Shown: positions 54,456 through 63,952, numbered from the stretch's first letter. The stretch is 64,000 bases of DNA from Fodinibius roseus (GCF_900129315.1 NZ_FQUS01000006.1:185791-249790); one strand, 5' to 3'. Program-made: numbers and translations. Notes: generated from the letters alone by a model not told the origin.

Positions 54456-55613
54456 TTATTCGGCTAAAAAGTTGATTCTTTTTTTCTCGTGGGAAGGGGG
54501 ATGTTTTTCCTCCTTGACAAATATATCCTTACCGGATCGGCGGCCGATATAGTCCAGTTCATCCAGCTTGGCATAAAGGCCTGTAATCTCCTCCAGAAAC
54601 CGCGAGCAGGCGTCCACCGCTTCCGCAATGGCCGTATGGTCGTATGCGTGGTCCACGACCCGACTGATTACCTTTTCAAACTGTCCCTGGTTCAGGTCGC
54701 ACCATTCCGCGAAATAGGTAATCAACTCTTCTTTCCCCGCACCCCGGCGCATGGCGATAGCATTCTCGATCAGTCTTCCCAAGCTCGCTATATATTCAAT
54801 CATATAGACAGGCGGGGCGTATCGCAGGCGACCTTTAAACCGGCAGAGCGTCGTTCCCAGGTAGGAAATAATATCCCTGCTGAGCTGGTGTACCATCACA
54901 GCAAGCGGGTATTCCTGCTCTCTGTCAACTATTTTCCGGATGATCCGGATGCACAGCGTTTCGAGCTTTTGCAGCAACTGACAAAATTGGGTATGGGCAT
55001 CAATCAGCAAAGGCGAGCTGTACAGCGCCATACACGGGGGGATATACTGCTCATTCAGCCGGATGCCGGTTGCATCCACGATAATTTCGCCGATACTTAT
55101 ATTAAAAAAACCATAATCACTTTGCGCAGCACCCGCCGCCTTTTTGGGTAACAGTCCCACTTGCGAGCCCGGCCGGATATAGGGCCGGCGGGGAGGTATC
55201 TCCCCGGGATCCGGTTCTCCAACCTCCTGCGGGTTAAATGGATCCGCGGAAAGCACCAGCAGGTACCGCTGTTCCTGCTCCGTCTCCGCAATCTGCTCCG
55301 GCACTGCTGTTGTGTAGTGGCGTGGTTGTCCCGACGCGTTACCGATATCGAAGATAAAGCCGCCGGGCGTCACAGCCTTGCAGCGAAACACTTTCACATG
55401 AATCGTGGCGGTATTTTCAATGGTTATGTTCAGGTTAGAAATAGGCCCGTCATCCTGAGAAGAGGGAGGCAGAAAGCCATAGTTGAGGGGTGTCAGCTGC
55501 GTGGCCACGCCCCGCATGAGCTGTTGGCTGAACGCCCGCTGCTGATCGACGAAATGTTGTTTCCGGATCTTCATGCCGTCCACCCAGTTTACCATATGAT
55601 ATTTTTCAGACAT
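54456..55613 (-). CDS. tssK: T6SS baseplate-membrane connector TssK
   Basis: A 385-aa cytoplasmic protein connecting the baseplate to the membrane complex. The family start is visible: MVNWVDGMKIRKQHFVDQQR (W-G-hydrophobic-HF pattern). Middle parts ACMALYSSPLLIDAHTQFC and PPVYMIEYIASLGRLIENAI fit the head and helical domains. Spacing of 29 bp from tssP. Confidence 0.9.
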   Translation of the reverse strand: MSEKYHMVNWVDGMKIRKQHFVDQQRAFSQQLMRGVATQLTPLNYGFLPPSSQDDGPISNLNITIENTATIHVKVFRCKAVTPGGFIFDIGNASGQPRHYTTAVPEQIAETEQEQRYLLVLSADPFNPQEVGEPDPGEIPPRRPYIRPGSQVGLLPKKAAGAAQSDYGFFNISIGEIIVDATGIRLNEQYIPPCMALYSSPLLIDAHTQFCQLLQKLETLCIRIIRKIVDREQEYPLAVMVHQLSRDIISYLGTTLCRFKGRLRYAPPVYMIEYIASLGRLIENAIAMRRGAGKEELITYFAEWCDLNQGQFEKVISRVVDHAYDHTAIAEAVDACSRFLEEITGLYAKLDELDYIGRRSGKDIFVKEEKHPPSHEKKRINFLAE

Positions 55614-55642
55614 AATAATTCGGTTTTGTGATGAATAACAAA

Positions 55643-56668
55643 TCAGAATATGCCAAGAACCTTTTTCCTGTTATAGTCGACCTTTATAAAACTGATGCAG
55701 CCGGTTTCCTTGTGTTTGAGTACTTCCAAATTTCCGATAGAAATTTTTTCCCCTTGTATATCCTGCAGCAGTACCAGCAGGCTCTGTTCCTTGCCATTGG
55801 CCCGGACGCGCGTATCAAATCCCTCGCAACAAAACGGGGATAACGTTTCGGGCGCTCTTTGTTCTTCCGCCACTTGCAGCAGATAATCCTCCAGCTGTAT
55901 TCGGCTCAGTTCCGGCGCCCGGTTTTGCGGTACCGGCTTGAGGGGCGGGGCCAGCGGCACCTCTGCTATGGAGATGGTGTCACGCAGTTGCTTTTGCTCC
56001 AGTTCTGCTCTTTCAGGAAGATCCAGGTCAAACTCCGGCTCCTCGACCGGCCGGGCAAAAACCGTAATGCGCTTTTTAGCGGCATAGCGTTCCTTCCCGT
56101 TCACAATAAGCGTTACGGTTTTAACCCCGGAGGACTGAAATACATAGGTAGGATTTTTTGTCGTATCGTCCACCTGCATTGTTTCACCAAAGCTCCACTG
56201 CCACTCATTGGCCCCAGCCGTGTTATCGGTAAACCGGACCGGCTCTCCCACCCTTGCGGTCGGAGGCATGCTGAAGTCAGGATACCGGCTGGTACGGGCT
56301 GCGGGTTCCCTTTTTCGAACAATCACTTTTTTCCGGACAGCGCACCCCCCGTCCACCTGCATGGTAACCGCGTATTCTCCGGGATGTTTAAAGACATGAA
56401 GGACTTCTTCACCGGCCGCCGGGGGACTCCCGTCCCCAAAGGTCCACTCCCATTCGATGGCCTCCGGGCTTTGATCCTTAAAAGATACAATCTGACCGGC
56501 AATCAGCTGGTCCCGCTCAAAAGTAAAGTCAGCACCGGTGCAATCGCTATAGGTGAGGAATTTATAGCCCATCACAAACAGGCCGATAACAGCCGTCAGC
56601 GCTATGGTTATCCAAATCGAACGATCAAATACCAGCTTGTTATTTGGTTGCTCTTCCCGCATTTCCAT
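55643..56668 (-). CDS. tssP: T6SSiii envelope protein TssP with two PKD domains
   Basis: A 341-aa protein with one helix (16-36). The periplasmic part holds two PKD-type Ig domains: 45-118 with EWEWTFGDGSPP and HVFKHPGEYAVTM, and 128-206 with EWQWSFGETM and YVFQSSGVKTVTL. A linker with PLAPPLKPVPQN and a C-terminal domain (FCCEGFDTRVRANGKEQSLL) follow. PKD domains commonly mediate surface or peptidoglycan contacts. Its first 29 bp overlap the tssF end, so the two are coupled; Met3 is an alternative start. Confidence 0.85.
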   Translation of the reverse strand: MEMREEQPNNKLVFDRSIWITIALTAVIGLFVMGYKFLTYSDCTGADFTFERDQLIAGQIVSFKDQSPEAIEWEWTFGDGSPPAAGEEVLHVFKHPGEYAVTMQVDGGCAVRKKVIVRKREPAARTSRYPDFSMPPTARVGEPVRFTDNTAGANEWQWSFGETMQVDDTTKNPTYVFQSSGVKTVTLIVNGKERYAAKKRITVFARPVEEPEFDLDLPERAELEQKQLRDTISIAEVPLAPPLKPVPQNRAPELSRIQLEDYLLQVAEEQRAPETLSPFCCEGFDTRVRANGKEQSLLVLLQDIQGEKISIGNLEVLKHKETGCISFIKVDYNRKKVLGIF

Positions 56669-58514
56669 CTAATCCGACAGATTTCCGGTTATCGTTTTCG
56701 TCTACTACCAGCCGATAGGGAAAAGAATGGGCTACCCGCGCCCGGATTTTTGCCAACAGGTCCTCAAGCAAGAAATCCCATTCTCTGGCAGAGGTCCTCA
56801 CCCGCTCATCCGATGTCAGTACAATATCGATGGTTCGCATCAGCCCCTCCTTCTCTCCCATCCCGTTTGCTACTCCTTTTGTTATCTCAATTTCCTTCAC
56901 CCGGCGGCCGAGCTGCTCCCTGCAAAAAGCTTTTATATCTTCTGCCGTAACCAGCCGGTTGCCGGCAAGCAGCGTTCGTTTAAAAGAAATCAGTTTTTCC
57001 CGGTCGGAGAGCCTGTCTCTTCCTCCTACGGTCGGAGTAACCAGCAGCGTACTTCCGGGCCGGATGTTACTTCGTCCTATCACCTCCAGTCGTGTCCCCG
57101 CAGCAATATCATTGGCACGGCTGCCGGCGGTACTCGAAAACTCGACGAAGAGACTGTCCCTCTCTTTGAGATTCCGCATCACCAGGTACGAGGTGGTTTT
57201 ATCAACCGTCATTCCGGCAACTTTATCCTCCAGGTCCCCCATCAGCACGTTAATCTCGCTGACAATCTTTTCGAGTGCCTCGGTGCCGACCGCGGCATAC
57301 GAAGCCGTCTCATCCTTGAGTGTTTCAAGCAAATACTGCAGTTCTTCTTTAGCCTCGAATGCACCGAATCGGCCGACGCCCCTGCTTCTCAACAAGACAC
57401 TGTTCTCTTCGTTTGCTTGCGCATCATCCAGGTCGCGGACATGATAGGACTCGTTCTCCGAGTCTACTATTTTCCTGATATCAAAGAAAAAGTCGTTGCT
57501 TTTCAAGGGAATAATATTCAGGTTTTCCCGAAGCCTATACATCAGGTCGTGATCCCGCCTGTTCAGGACCGGAAAACAGTTTGCAAAACAGAATACATCG
57601 TCCAGCAGTTTTGGGGACACAACCTTCGGAAACTCCACCCTGATCCATATCAGATGATCGTCAACCTTACCCAGGGTGTCCGTGTCAAAAATATCCTGTA
57701 TTGTTGCCGGGAGGTTTCCTCTTGCCGAAGCCAGTCTTTCTATATTTCGCACCGTAACGAACCGGCGCTCATAAAATGTATTGATCTCCCGGCAGGTCCG
57801 GGCGCTGGTCCGGTACCTGCTCGTTAACAGCTCTTTCAGGCCGTCTTCCTTACCGGCCGCCGGGGGATATCCCCGGCTTTTCTCCAGTTCCCGGCCGTTT
57901 AAAAACCAGCGGCTGCTGCTGAGATGGTTGAAAAAGAAATCCTTTTGGCCTGTATTCAGGAGACTAAAGCAAAAGGTGAGCTCCTCCACCGATTCGATCG
58001 TATCGCTGACATCGAGTCCCACATACAAGGCAGCCGGGGGCAGGAAGGCATCGCCCGCCGCATATCCCAGTACGCTTTTATATTTGTGGTCAATTAACTC
58101 GCAAATACGGTTGCCGGAAGCCTGGCACTTCACCCCGGCATCAACCAGCGGAAAACGTCCGGTGGGGCTGAAGTACAGCGCTCTGCCAGCCCCTGATTGC
58201 GGTCCCCCGCAACGAAACTGCTCCTTTTGATCCACATAACCGTAGCCATCCAAAGGCAGGGCAGAGGCAATGCCATGAGCAGGAGCGGCCCGAGTGGCAG
58301 CAGTAGGGATGAGCAGGCGCGCGAGCTCTTCGGTGAGGCGGGACTGGGAGAGCTTTTTCTCCCGGTTTATCTTGGCCAGCTCTGCGGCACAGGCGTTCAT
58401 CAGCAGGGCCACGATGGGATCAAAGGCGGCTTCATTCTCGACCCCCGGGTAATCCCACATTTTGGCTGCTGTTCGGAGCATCCGGCTCTTTATGCTGTCG
58501 CGGTTCTCTGACAT
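56640..58514 (-). CDS. tssF: T6SS baseplate subunit TssF
   Basis: A 624-aa baseplate protein (VasA family). The N-terminal region DYPGVENEAAFDPIVALLMN and AELAKINREKKLSQSRLTEE is the family hallmark (D-P-v/e-v-e-r-l-l-e). Other fitting pieces are WIRVEFPKVVSPKLLDDVFC and CFPVLNRRDHDLMYRLRENL, and late VTPTVGGRDRLSDREKLISF. About 9 bp after tssE and overlapping tssP. Works with TssG, encoded on the opposite arm. Confidence 0.9.
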   Translation of the reverse strand: MSENRDSIKSRMLRTAAKMWDYPGVENEAAFDPIVALLMNACAAELAKINREKKLSQSRLTEELARLLIPTAATRAAPAHGIASALPLDGYGYVDQKEQFRCGGPQSGAGRALYFSPTGRFPLVDAGVKCQASGNRICELIDHKYKSVLGYAAGDAFLPPAALYVGLDVSDTIESVEELTFCFSLLNTGQKDFFFNHLSSSRWFLNGRELEKSRGYPPAAGKEDGLKELLTSRYRTSARTCREINTFYERRFVTVRNIERLASARGNLPATIQDIFDTDTLGKVDDHLIWIRVEFPKVVSPKLLDDVFCFANCFPVLNRRDHDLMYRLRENLNIIPLKSNDFFFDIRKIVDSENESYHVRDLDDAQANEENSVLLRSRGVGRFGAFEAKEELQYLLETLKDETASYAAVGTEALEKIVSEINVLMGDLEDKVAGMTVDKTTSYLVMRNLKERDSLFVEFSSTAGSRANDIAAGTRLEVIGRSNIRPGSTLLVTPTVGGRDRLSDREKLISFKRTLLAGNRLVTAEDIKAFCREQLGRRVKEIEITKGVANGMGEKEGLMRTIDIVLTSDERVRTSAREWDFLLEDLLAKIRARVAHSFPYRLVVDENDNRKSVGLDGNAGRATK

Positions 58515-58523
58515 CTCTTTTTG

Positions 58524-58955
58524 CTATTTATAAGACATGGGCGCAATATAACATTGCTCCTCATGGCTAAAAGGTTTTCTGTTGACCGTAATCGTACCGG
58601 TTATGGTAATATCAAGGCGCTTGCTCAATCGCTTGATACTTCCTCCCCCCGTCTCTTCCTGCAGCCATCGTATATTGACCCGCACCTGCTCGAGCCGGGG
58701 TTCATACCGGTTTATGCACCGGAGAACAGACCGGTTTATCTCTTCCCTGATCGTATGATTCTCGGAAATATTGCCGAATTCATTTTCCCAGATACTGTTA
58801 CCAAACTTATCATCGTGCTTGTTCTCATTAAAATGAGATGTAATCATCAGGTGAATATGATCGCTTATCGAGTCTTCGAGGCTGCAGCGGGCAAGCTCCT
58901 TTTTCCTTATGACCTTTCCCAACCTGAGGGGCAGCGAATAATAGGAGTGCTTCAT
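58524..58955 (-). CDS. tssE: T6SS baseplate subunit TssE (gp25-like)
   Basis: A 143-aa gp25-family wedge protein that starts sheath assembly. RLGKVIRKKELARCSLEDSI at the start, NEFGNISENHTIREEINRSV in the middle (the EFG...R gp25 motif) and IRWLQEETGGGSIKRLSKRL with a terminal beta strand. Directly before tssF. Confidence 0.85.
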   Translation of the reverse strand: MKHSYYSLPLRLGKVIRKKELARCSLEDSISDHIHLMITSHFNENKHDDKFGNSIWENEFGNISENHTIREEINRSVLRCINRYEPRLEQVRVNIRWLQEETGGGSIKRLSKRLDITITGTITVNRKPFSHEEQCYIAPMSYK

Positions 58956-59198
58956 CGGTCCGTATGATGCGGTTATCAGTTACGTAATAATGGTCTTTGC
59001 AGCATCCGCTGTGTGTCCGAATTCTCCCATTTTCGATCCCTGGGGCCATGGAAAAAATTGGAAACAGCCATCTCCTCCTTGCAGCAGACGCTGTCGAAAA
59101 CCGGGAGGAACAGGAGGCCTGTCAACCTCCTCAAGCAGGCATAAATACACCGTAGCTGAGCCTTCAGAGAATCAACCCATTCCATCCGCACTGCCCTG
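58956..59198. other. 243-bp gap between tssC and tssE, no convincing gene
   Basis: Other T6SSiii clusters often place hcp (tssD) about here. The only minus-strand frame (a roughly 68-codon frame ending near 58976) has no Hcp features and odd composition. GGAGG...CCTCC inverted segments around 59100 could form RNA structure. I read it as a gap, possibly a site of gene loss. Confidence 0.4.
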
Positions 59199-60554
59199 CT
59201 AATCCTGCTCATATTCTGCTTCCCATTCATTCCCGTCCTCTCCCTTCTGGCCATCCATTTTAATCAAAAAGTTCTTGGCCGGGAAAAAAGGCCGCAAGTG
59301 GATATCAAGATTAATGTGATCCTTCTTATTGGGATCCTGCTCAAAGCGGCGTATGTCAAAATTTTCAATCAGCTTATCGGGTCCCGTCACGCCATCAAGG
59401 AACCTGACAATCTGCCGGAGGAGGTTTTTCTTGGTCCGGGAGTTAAAGTTTTCGAAAGCACGGCGATTCAGAAAATCCATCAGTACCTTGGTGATATAAT
59501 CAAAAACCCGTACCACCGAATAGGTTTGCAATCCCAGGTTATCGCCATTAAACAGGGTTTTAGCAGAAAAAGCCATGACCTTCCCGTATTCACTTACCAT
59601 CGGGACCAGTCCCAACTTTTCAACATTTGCTATCTCGCTTTTCTTCAACGGAAAGCGCACCGAATCCGCTTCAGTGATGCTGCCGAACTTCTTGCCGGCG
59701 GCGACCTGCGACATCCGGGTTCCATATATTTTTCCCGCATAGGCCCCCGCGGCGGGCACGTACAAAGCTTCATCCTCGCCCACTTCGCCGGCTTTGTCCC
59801 GTCCCCTGATCCAGTTACATGTCATAATCACGTTGGACCGGTACTTCTCTCCTCCTGTCAGGTTGGCCGCTTCAAACATCTCCATAACATCGTCGGGGGT
59901 ATCAAAATTGCCGAAGTCGGTGACCAGCATAACCTTATTCTCATGAGCGATGTTCGCCCATTTTTCCAGCACTTTATTGGAACCCAGGTAGCCGGGGATG
60001 ACCAGCAGCGAATAATTATCACGGAGATCAAGCCGGTCATAATTGCTTTTCAGCTGTTCCGATACGGCGTCAATAAAACGGCTGAAGTCCAGATCCTTCA
60101 ACTGTGCCATATCCGCATTCATAAGCGAAACATTTTTAACCTTGTCCTCTTCCGAATTTTTAAAGAACAGGGCTGCCGACCGGTACGAACGCTCAAGATC
60201 CCGGGTCTGATGCAGCGCCTCTTTCAGGTTAGCCTTTAACACGCGATCTGTTTCATCCAGGGTTTCCTCGCACCCGGCAACAATGTCGACCGCATCTCCT
60301 TCCCCGCTCAAGGCCCCCTCCCACACCTTGAGGCGCTTAAGCAGATCCTGGCGATCTGCCTTCTTCGATGCTTCATTTAAAAATATCTCCTTACGCGCCC
60401 GGCGTTCGGGATTTAAATTTTGTACCTCGTCAATGACCCCCTCCAGCAGGTCAAACCCTCCGGCCGTAATAAACTGCTTCGTACTCGCACTGAGCTGTTG
60501 TTCCGGTTGTGCTATCGCTTGCTGTTCGTCGATGCGTTTCTCTTGTGATTGCAT
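59199..60554 (-). CDS. tssC: T6SS contractile sheath large subunit TssC
   Basis: A 451-aa sheath protein that polymerises with TssB around the Hcp tube. Fitting segments are KLLVIPGYLG-like NYSLLVIPGYLGSNKVLEKW, TDFGNFDTPDDVMEMFEAAN, ALYVPAAGAYAGKIYGTRM and SVVRVFDYITKVLMDFLNRR. The N-terminal 30 residues are Gln/Ser-rich. Follows tssB by 4 bp, a coupled pair. Confidence 0.9.
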   Translation of the reverse strand: MQSQEKRIDEQQAIAQPEQQLSASTKQFITAGGFDLLEGVIDEVQNLNPERRARKEIFLNEASKKADRQDLLKRLKVWEGALSGEGDAVDIVAGCEETLDETDRVLKANLKEALHQTRDLERSYRSAALFFKNSEEDKVKNVSLMNADMAQLKDLDFSRFIDAVSEQLKSNYDRLDLRDNYSLLVIPGYLGSNKVLEKWANIAHENKVMLVTDFGNFDTPDDVMEMFEAANLTGGEKYRSNVIMTCNWIRGRDKAGEVGEDEALYVPAAGAYAGKIYGTRMSQVAAGKKFGSITEADSVRFPLKKSEIANVEKLGLVPMVSEYGKVMAFSAKTLFNGDNLGLQTYSVVRVFDYITKVLMDFLNRRAFENFNSRTKKNLLRQIVRFLDGVTGPDKLIENFDIRRFEQDPNKKDHINLDIHLRPFFPAKNFLIKMDGQKGEDGNEWEAEYEQD

Positions 60555-60558
60555 AATC

Positions 60559-61008
60559 TCAAATATTAGTTTGTTCTAATTCCTGTATAAGCGCCTGTAT
60601 AGCTGCTAAGAAAGCCTCTTTCTGATCAGGATCCGATATGACCTCCCGCAGTACTTTATTGGATTTCATGTGCTTGATGATTTTCTGGTATTCATCCCGT
60701 TCTGCCGTAAGATTCTTCAGAAAGCTGCTTTGCCGGCTCAATCCCTCCGTCCCGAAATCACCCAGGTTCCGGAAGGTCAACTGCTCCTTCGTGAACTGCC
60801 CGTCCTTGTCTTTAAACTCCATCTCAACCTCAGGCTCATAATGTTCAAAGACCTCCTCTATCGTCTTCAGTCCCTCTACCACTTCGGGACTTATGGCCGG
60901 ATCGCTGGTGAGCTTTTCAATGAGCAGCGTCCGGTTCTCCGGGATATCGGTGATGGCTTCATTCGCATCCTCAGGTACTTCATTTCCTCCTATTCCATAG
61001 GTATTCAT
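60559..61008 (-). CDS. tssB: T6SS contractile sheath small subunit TssB
   Basis: A 149-aa sheath partner of TssC. EVVEGLKTIEEVFEHYEPEV and FKDKDGQFTKEQLTFRNLGD match the subtype-iii TssB core (VFEHY...F..L.DF), ending in an acidic helix (AAIQALIQELEQTNI). Between clpV (11 bp) and tssC (4 bp). Confidence 0.87.
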   Translation of the reverse strand: MNTYGIGGNEVPEDANEAITDIPENRTLLIEKLTSDPAISPEVVEGLKTIEEVFEHYEPEVEMEFKDKDGQFTKEQLTFRNLGDFGTEGLSRQSSFLKNLTAERDEYQKIIKHMKSNKVLREVISDPDQKEAFLAAIQALIQELEQTNI

Positions 61009-61019
61009 AGCTTTTCGAT

Positions 61020-63524
61020 TTAGTTAATCTTCCATTGTACTTGTTGACTTCTGTCCAGGGACAACTGTACCCGGTCCCCGGCGGTCACCCGCTCTTCTAT
61101 GATCATCCGCGACAGCGGTCTTCTGATTTTGTCCCGGATTACCCCTTTAAGAGGTCGGGCTCCATAGGTGGGCGAGTATCCCAATTGGGACAGATGTGCT
61201 TTTGCTGCTGCGTCTACTACAACAGAGATACCTTTCCTGCCCGCGGCCTGCACCAGTTCCTTTAGGTGAATTTCAAAAATACGCAGGAGCGCCTCCTCGC
61301 CAACAGGCGCAAAAGGCACAATCTCGGTCAGCCGTCCCAGGAATTCCGCCCTGAAATATCCGCTCAGTTTCTCCATCAGCTGCCGGCCGGAAGGAAGCTG
61401 ATCCTGTTTCTCCAGCACTTCTGTGATGTAGTCGCTTCCGATATTGGAGGTAAACAGAACAACGGCGTTGGAAAAATCCCCTTTCTTTCCCAGCCGGTCG
61501 CTGAGCGTGCCTTCATCCAGAATTTGAAGAAAAATATCAAAAACCGAGGCATGCGCTTTTTCTATCTCATCGAACAGGACCACCGAATAAGGCCGCTCGC
61601 GTATTTTATTTACCAGCAGTCCACCCTCCTCATATCCCACATACCCCGGCGGAGCCCCGTGAAGCAGTGCAGCCGAGTGCTCCTCCTTGAACTCAGACAT
61701 GTCAAACCGGATCATAGCCTTCTCATCCCGGAACAGGAATTCTGACAGTGCCTTGGCCAATTCGGTTTTGCCCGTGCCCGTCGGACCCATAAAAAAGAAC
61801 GAGCCGACCGGCTGTCCCCCTCCGAGCAGTCCCGACCGGGATTCAAGCACTGCCTCCGAAACACTTTGCAAGGCCGCATCCTGACCCACCACCCGCTCGC
61901 GGAGGACCTCCTCCATGCCCAACAGGCGCGTTCTTTCCCTTGCCTTAATGTTCCCGGCGGGAATCCCGGTTTTGCCTGAAATAACTCTCGCTAAATCAGC
62001 GGGCTTAATCTTCCGGTCTGACTGTTCGACAAGCGCTGCAATACGGGGGATAATATTCTCCATATATGCGATAAACCGGTCGTTATCGTCCAGGTCGTCT
62101 CCCTCTTCGAGGGACAGGTCCGCGTGCGTTCCCGTCAACGGACGGGCAACCTCATAAAAAGCGGTATACGCTTCGTGCAGAGCCGATAATCTCCCCTGTT
62201 CAGGGTCCTCTCCACACCGCTCAAACGTGCGGTTTAACCGGTCAAATGCCGCCTGCGACCGGTTGACCGTGATGCGCACCCTCGCCATGGAGCGATCGAG
62301 CAAGTCAATGGCAGCCGCGGGCAGGCGGCGATTTTTATCATAGCGCCTGGACAGCCGGATGGCTTCCCGGATGACCTTGCCGGTAACCTGCAGGCTGTGA
62401 TGACGCTCATAGGGCGCTATCACAGCACGAATGATATCAGCGGTGGCCTCGTCCCCGGGTTCTTCCAGCGTTACTGTTTCAAAAAGACGGGCAAAACGCT
62501 CATTATTTTCAATGTTTTTGCGATAGTTTTCCGGCGTTGTCGAACCTATAACCGTAAGCTGTTCCCGCCGAAGCTCCACAGCCAGAAGGTTTGCCAGCGA
62601 AGAAAAACGCTCATGCTTGTCCAGCAGGGTGTGGATCTCCTCGATAACCAGGATGGGCCTTTCCCGATCATTCAATGCGTCCAACAGCCGTTGAAATCGA
62701 TCTTCCAGTTCGCCCTTGTAGGTGGCTCCCGCCTGCAGCGCGGCTAAATCCAGTTCCAACAGCCGGGCCCTTCGAAGGTTAACCGGCACGTTTTGTTCTT
62801 CTACCTGTTCCGCCAAACCGGCTATCAAGGCCGTTTTTCCGACCCCCGGCTCTCCGGTGATCAGTAAATTGGCTTTAGTGTACCGGCACAGGATTTCGAG
62901 ACAGTTCTTTATTTCCCGCTGTCGGCCGACCAGGCCGATCTGTTCCTGTTGGGCAAACTCCCGGCGTATGTCCCGGCAATAAGGGCCGGGCAAACCATCC
63001 GGGGAAGCGGGACCTGCCTTTTGCCGGGGCACCGGCAGCCGCTGGTCCGCCCCGGGAGGAACGTCCGTTCCATCTGCGTCGGCAAGAATCTCCTCCCTGG
63101 AAAGCGAAAACGTTTTGAGCTGATCGACACTGAATGCCAATCCGGGCGTACACAACGCCGCCAGCAGGCAAACCGCATCCACCTTCTGCCGGTTGAGCTC
63201 AAACCGCAGCTGGTCGGCTTCCATCAAGAGTTTATAAACTCCGGAATCGGTGGCCACACGGCCGGCGGCTCCATTCGCCTTGGGATATTCTTCCAGGCGA
63301 ACCGACGCCCACTCCTGCAGATAGAAGATATCTTTGTCCCACGCTCGTATGAGCTCATGGGTCGATATCTGCCGGTTCAAAAGTGCCCACAACAAGTGCG
63401 GCGGACCATACGAAGGATGCAGGTATTCTTCCGCTTTGCGGGCGGCGATATGCAGAACTTCCCCCGCTTCTTTTGAAAAATCAATATCACTGTCAATATC
63501 CGTATGTGATAAAGCTACTGACAT
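61020..63524 (-). CDS. clpV: T6SS sheath-recycling AAA+ ATPase ClpV (TssH)
   Basis: Hexameric unfoldase that disassembles contracted sheath; 834 aa. A Clp N-terminal repeat domain (HIAARKAEEYLHPSYGPPHL) is followed by the first AAA+ module, Walker A TGEPGVGKTALIAGL and Walker B PILVIEEIHTLL. The second module has GPTGTGKTELAKAL and VVLFDEIEKAH with sensor region NAVVLFTSNIGSDY. The terminal D2-small domain has YSPTYGARPLKGVIRDKIRR. First gene of the minus arm; repeat copy E lies 34 bp upstream, so the promoter is in or beyond it. Confidence 0.93.
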   Translation of the reverse strand: MSVALSHTDIDSDIDFSKEAGEVLHIAARKAEEYLHPSYGPPHLLWALLNRQISTHELIRAWDKDIFYLQEWASVRLEEYPKANGAAGRVATDSGVYKLLMEADQLRFELNRQKVDAVCLLAALCTPGLAFSVDQLKTFSLSREEILADADGTDVPPGADQRLPVPRQKAGPASPDGLPGPYCRDIRREFAQQEQIGLVGRQREIKNCLEILCRYTKANLLITGEPGVGKTALIAGLAEQVEEQNVPVNLRRARLLELDLAALQAGATYKGELEDRFQRLLDALNDRERPILVIEEIHTLLDKHERFSSLANLLAVELRREQLTVIGSTTPENYRKNIENNERFARLFETVTLEEPGDEATADIIRAVIAPYERHHSLQVTGKVIREAIRLSRRYDKNRRLPAAAIDLLDRSMARVRITVNRSQAAFDRLNRTFERCGEDPEQGRLSALHEAYTAFYEVARPLTGTHADLSLEEGDDLDDNDRFIAYMENIIPRIAALVEQSDRKIKPADLARVISGKTGIPAGNIKARERTRLLGMEEVLRERVVGQDAALQSVSEAVLESRSGLLGGGQPVGSFFFMGPTGTGKTELAKALSEFLFRDEKAMIRFDMSEFKEEHSAALLHGAPPGYVGYEEGGLLVNKIRERPYSVVLFDEIEKAHASVFDIFLQILDEGTLSDRLGKKGDFSNAVVLFTSNIGSDYITEVLEKQDQLPSGRQLMEKLSGYFRAEFLGRLTEIVPFAPVGEEALLRIFEIHLKELVQAAGRKGISVVVDAAAKAHLSQLGYSPTYGARPLKGVIRDKIRRPLSRMIIEERVTAGDRVQLSLDRSQQVQWKIN

Positions 63525-63557
63525 AACAAAATAAATAGGTAACGTCTTCTCTTTTAT

Positions 63558-63625
63558 CGAGGCCTTTGCAAAACCGTTATTTTGCCCAATTGCTGCAAGT
63601 TCGCGATTTCAAGAGCCTCTTATAG
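63558..63625 (-). repeat. dispersed GGCTTTG...CAAAGCC repeat, copy E (short, right edge of T6SS cluster)
   Basis: About 68 bp in reverse orientation. CGAGGCCTTTGCAAAACCGT equals the complement of the right end of copies B-D, and CGATTTCAAGAGCCTCTTAT closes it. The internal part is mostly deleted. Confidence 0.65.
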
Positions 63626-63952
63626 TCTCTCTGCCGAACAGGCTATCCGGGATTCCTGGTGCGCGTCTCCTGATGACCCGGCCTCCCAACCACAGGTCAT
63701 CGGCCGGATGACCCTTTTATCTTCCGACACCCCCGCTTAGTATACCATGCAACGTCGTATCGCTCCTCAAAACAACAGATGAAACCACCCTTTTGCCCGG
63801 GAGTCTCTGTCGGTCTTGGCAAAACATACTGCGGGTCCGTCGAATATGGCCGGATTCCCGGCGATGGAATACTTCCCTTAAAAAACAGCCGGGCTTCTTT
63901 AGAAGCGGGTAAGCCGCCCGCCCTCAGGCAGACGACTTCCCGAAAATACCGG
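63626..63952. other. 327-bp spacer upstream of clpV
   Basis: GC-richer than the other gaps. GCTTC-TAAA-GAAGC with a TTTTTT run on the minus strand near 63880-63905 could end the partial gene at the window edge. No gene seen. Confidence 0.35.

Noticed and set aside
55859..56950. 363-codon plus-strand frame
   Set aside because: Antisense to tssP and tssF, both of which have clear family motifs.
58976..59254. Candidate Hcp between tssC and tssE
   Set aside because: Too short, no Hcp beta-barrel features, composition unlike neighbours.
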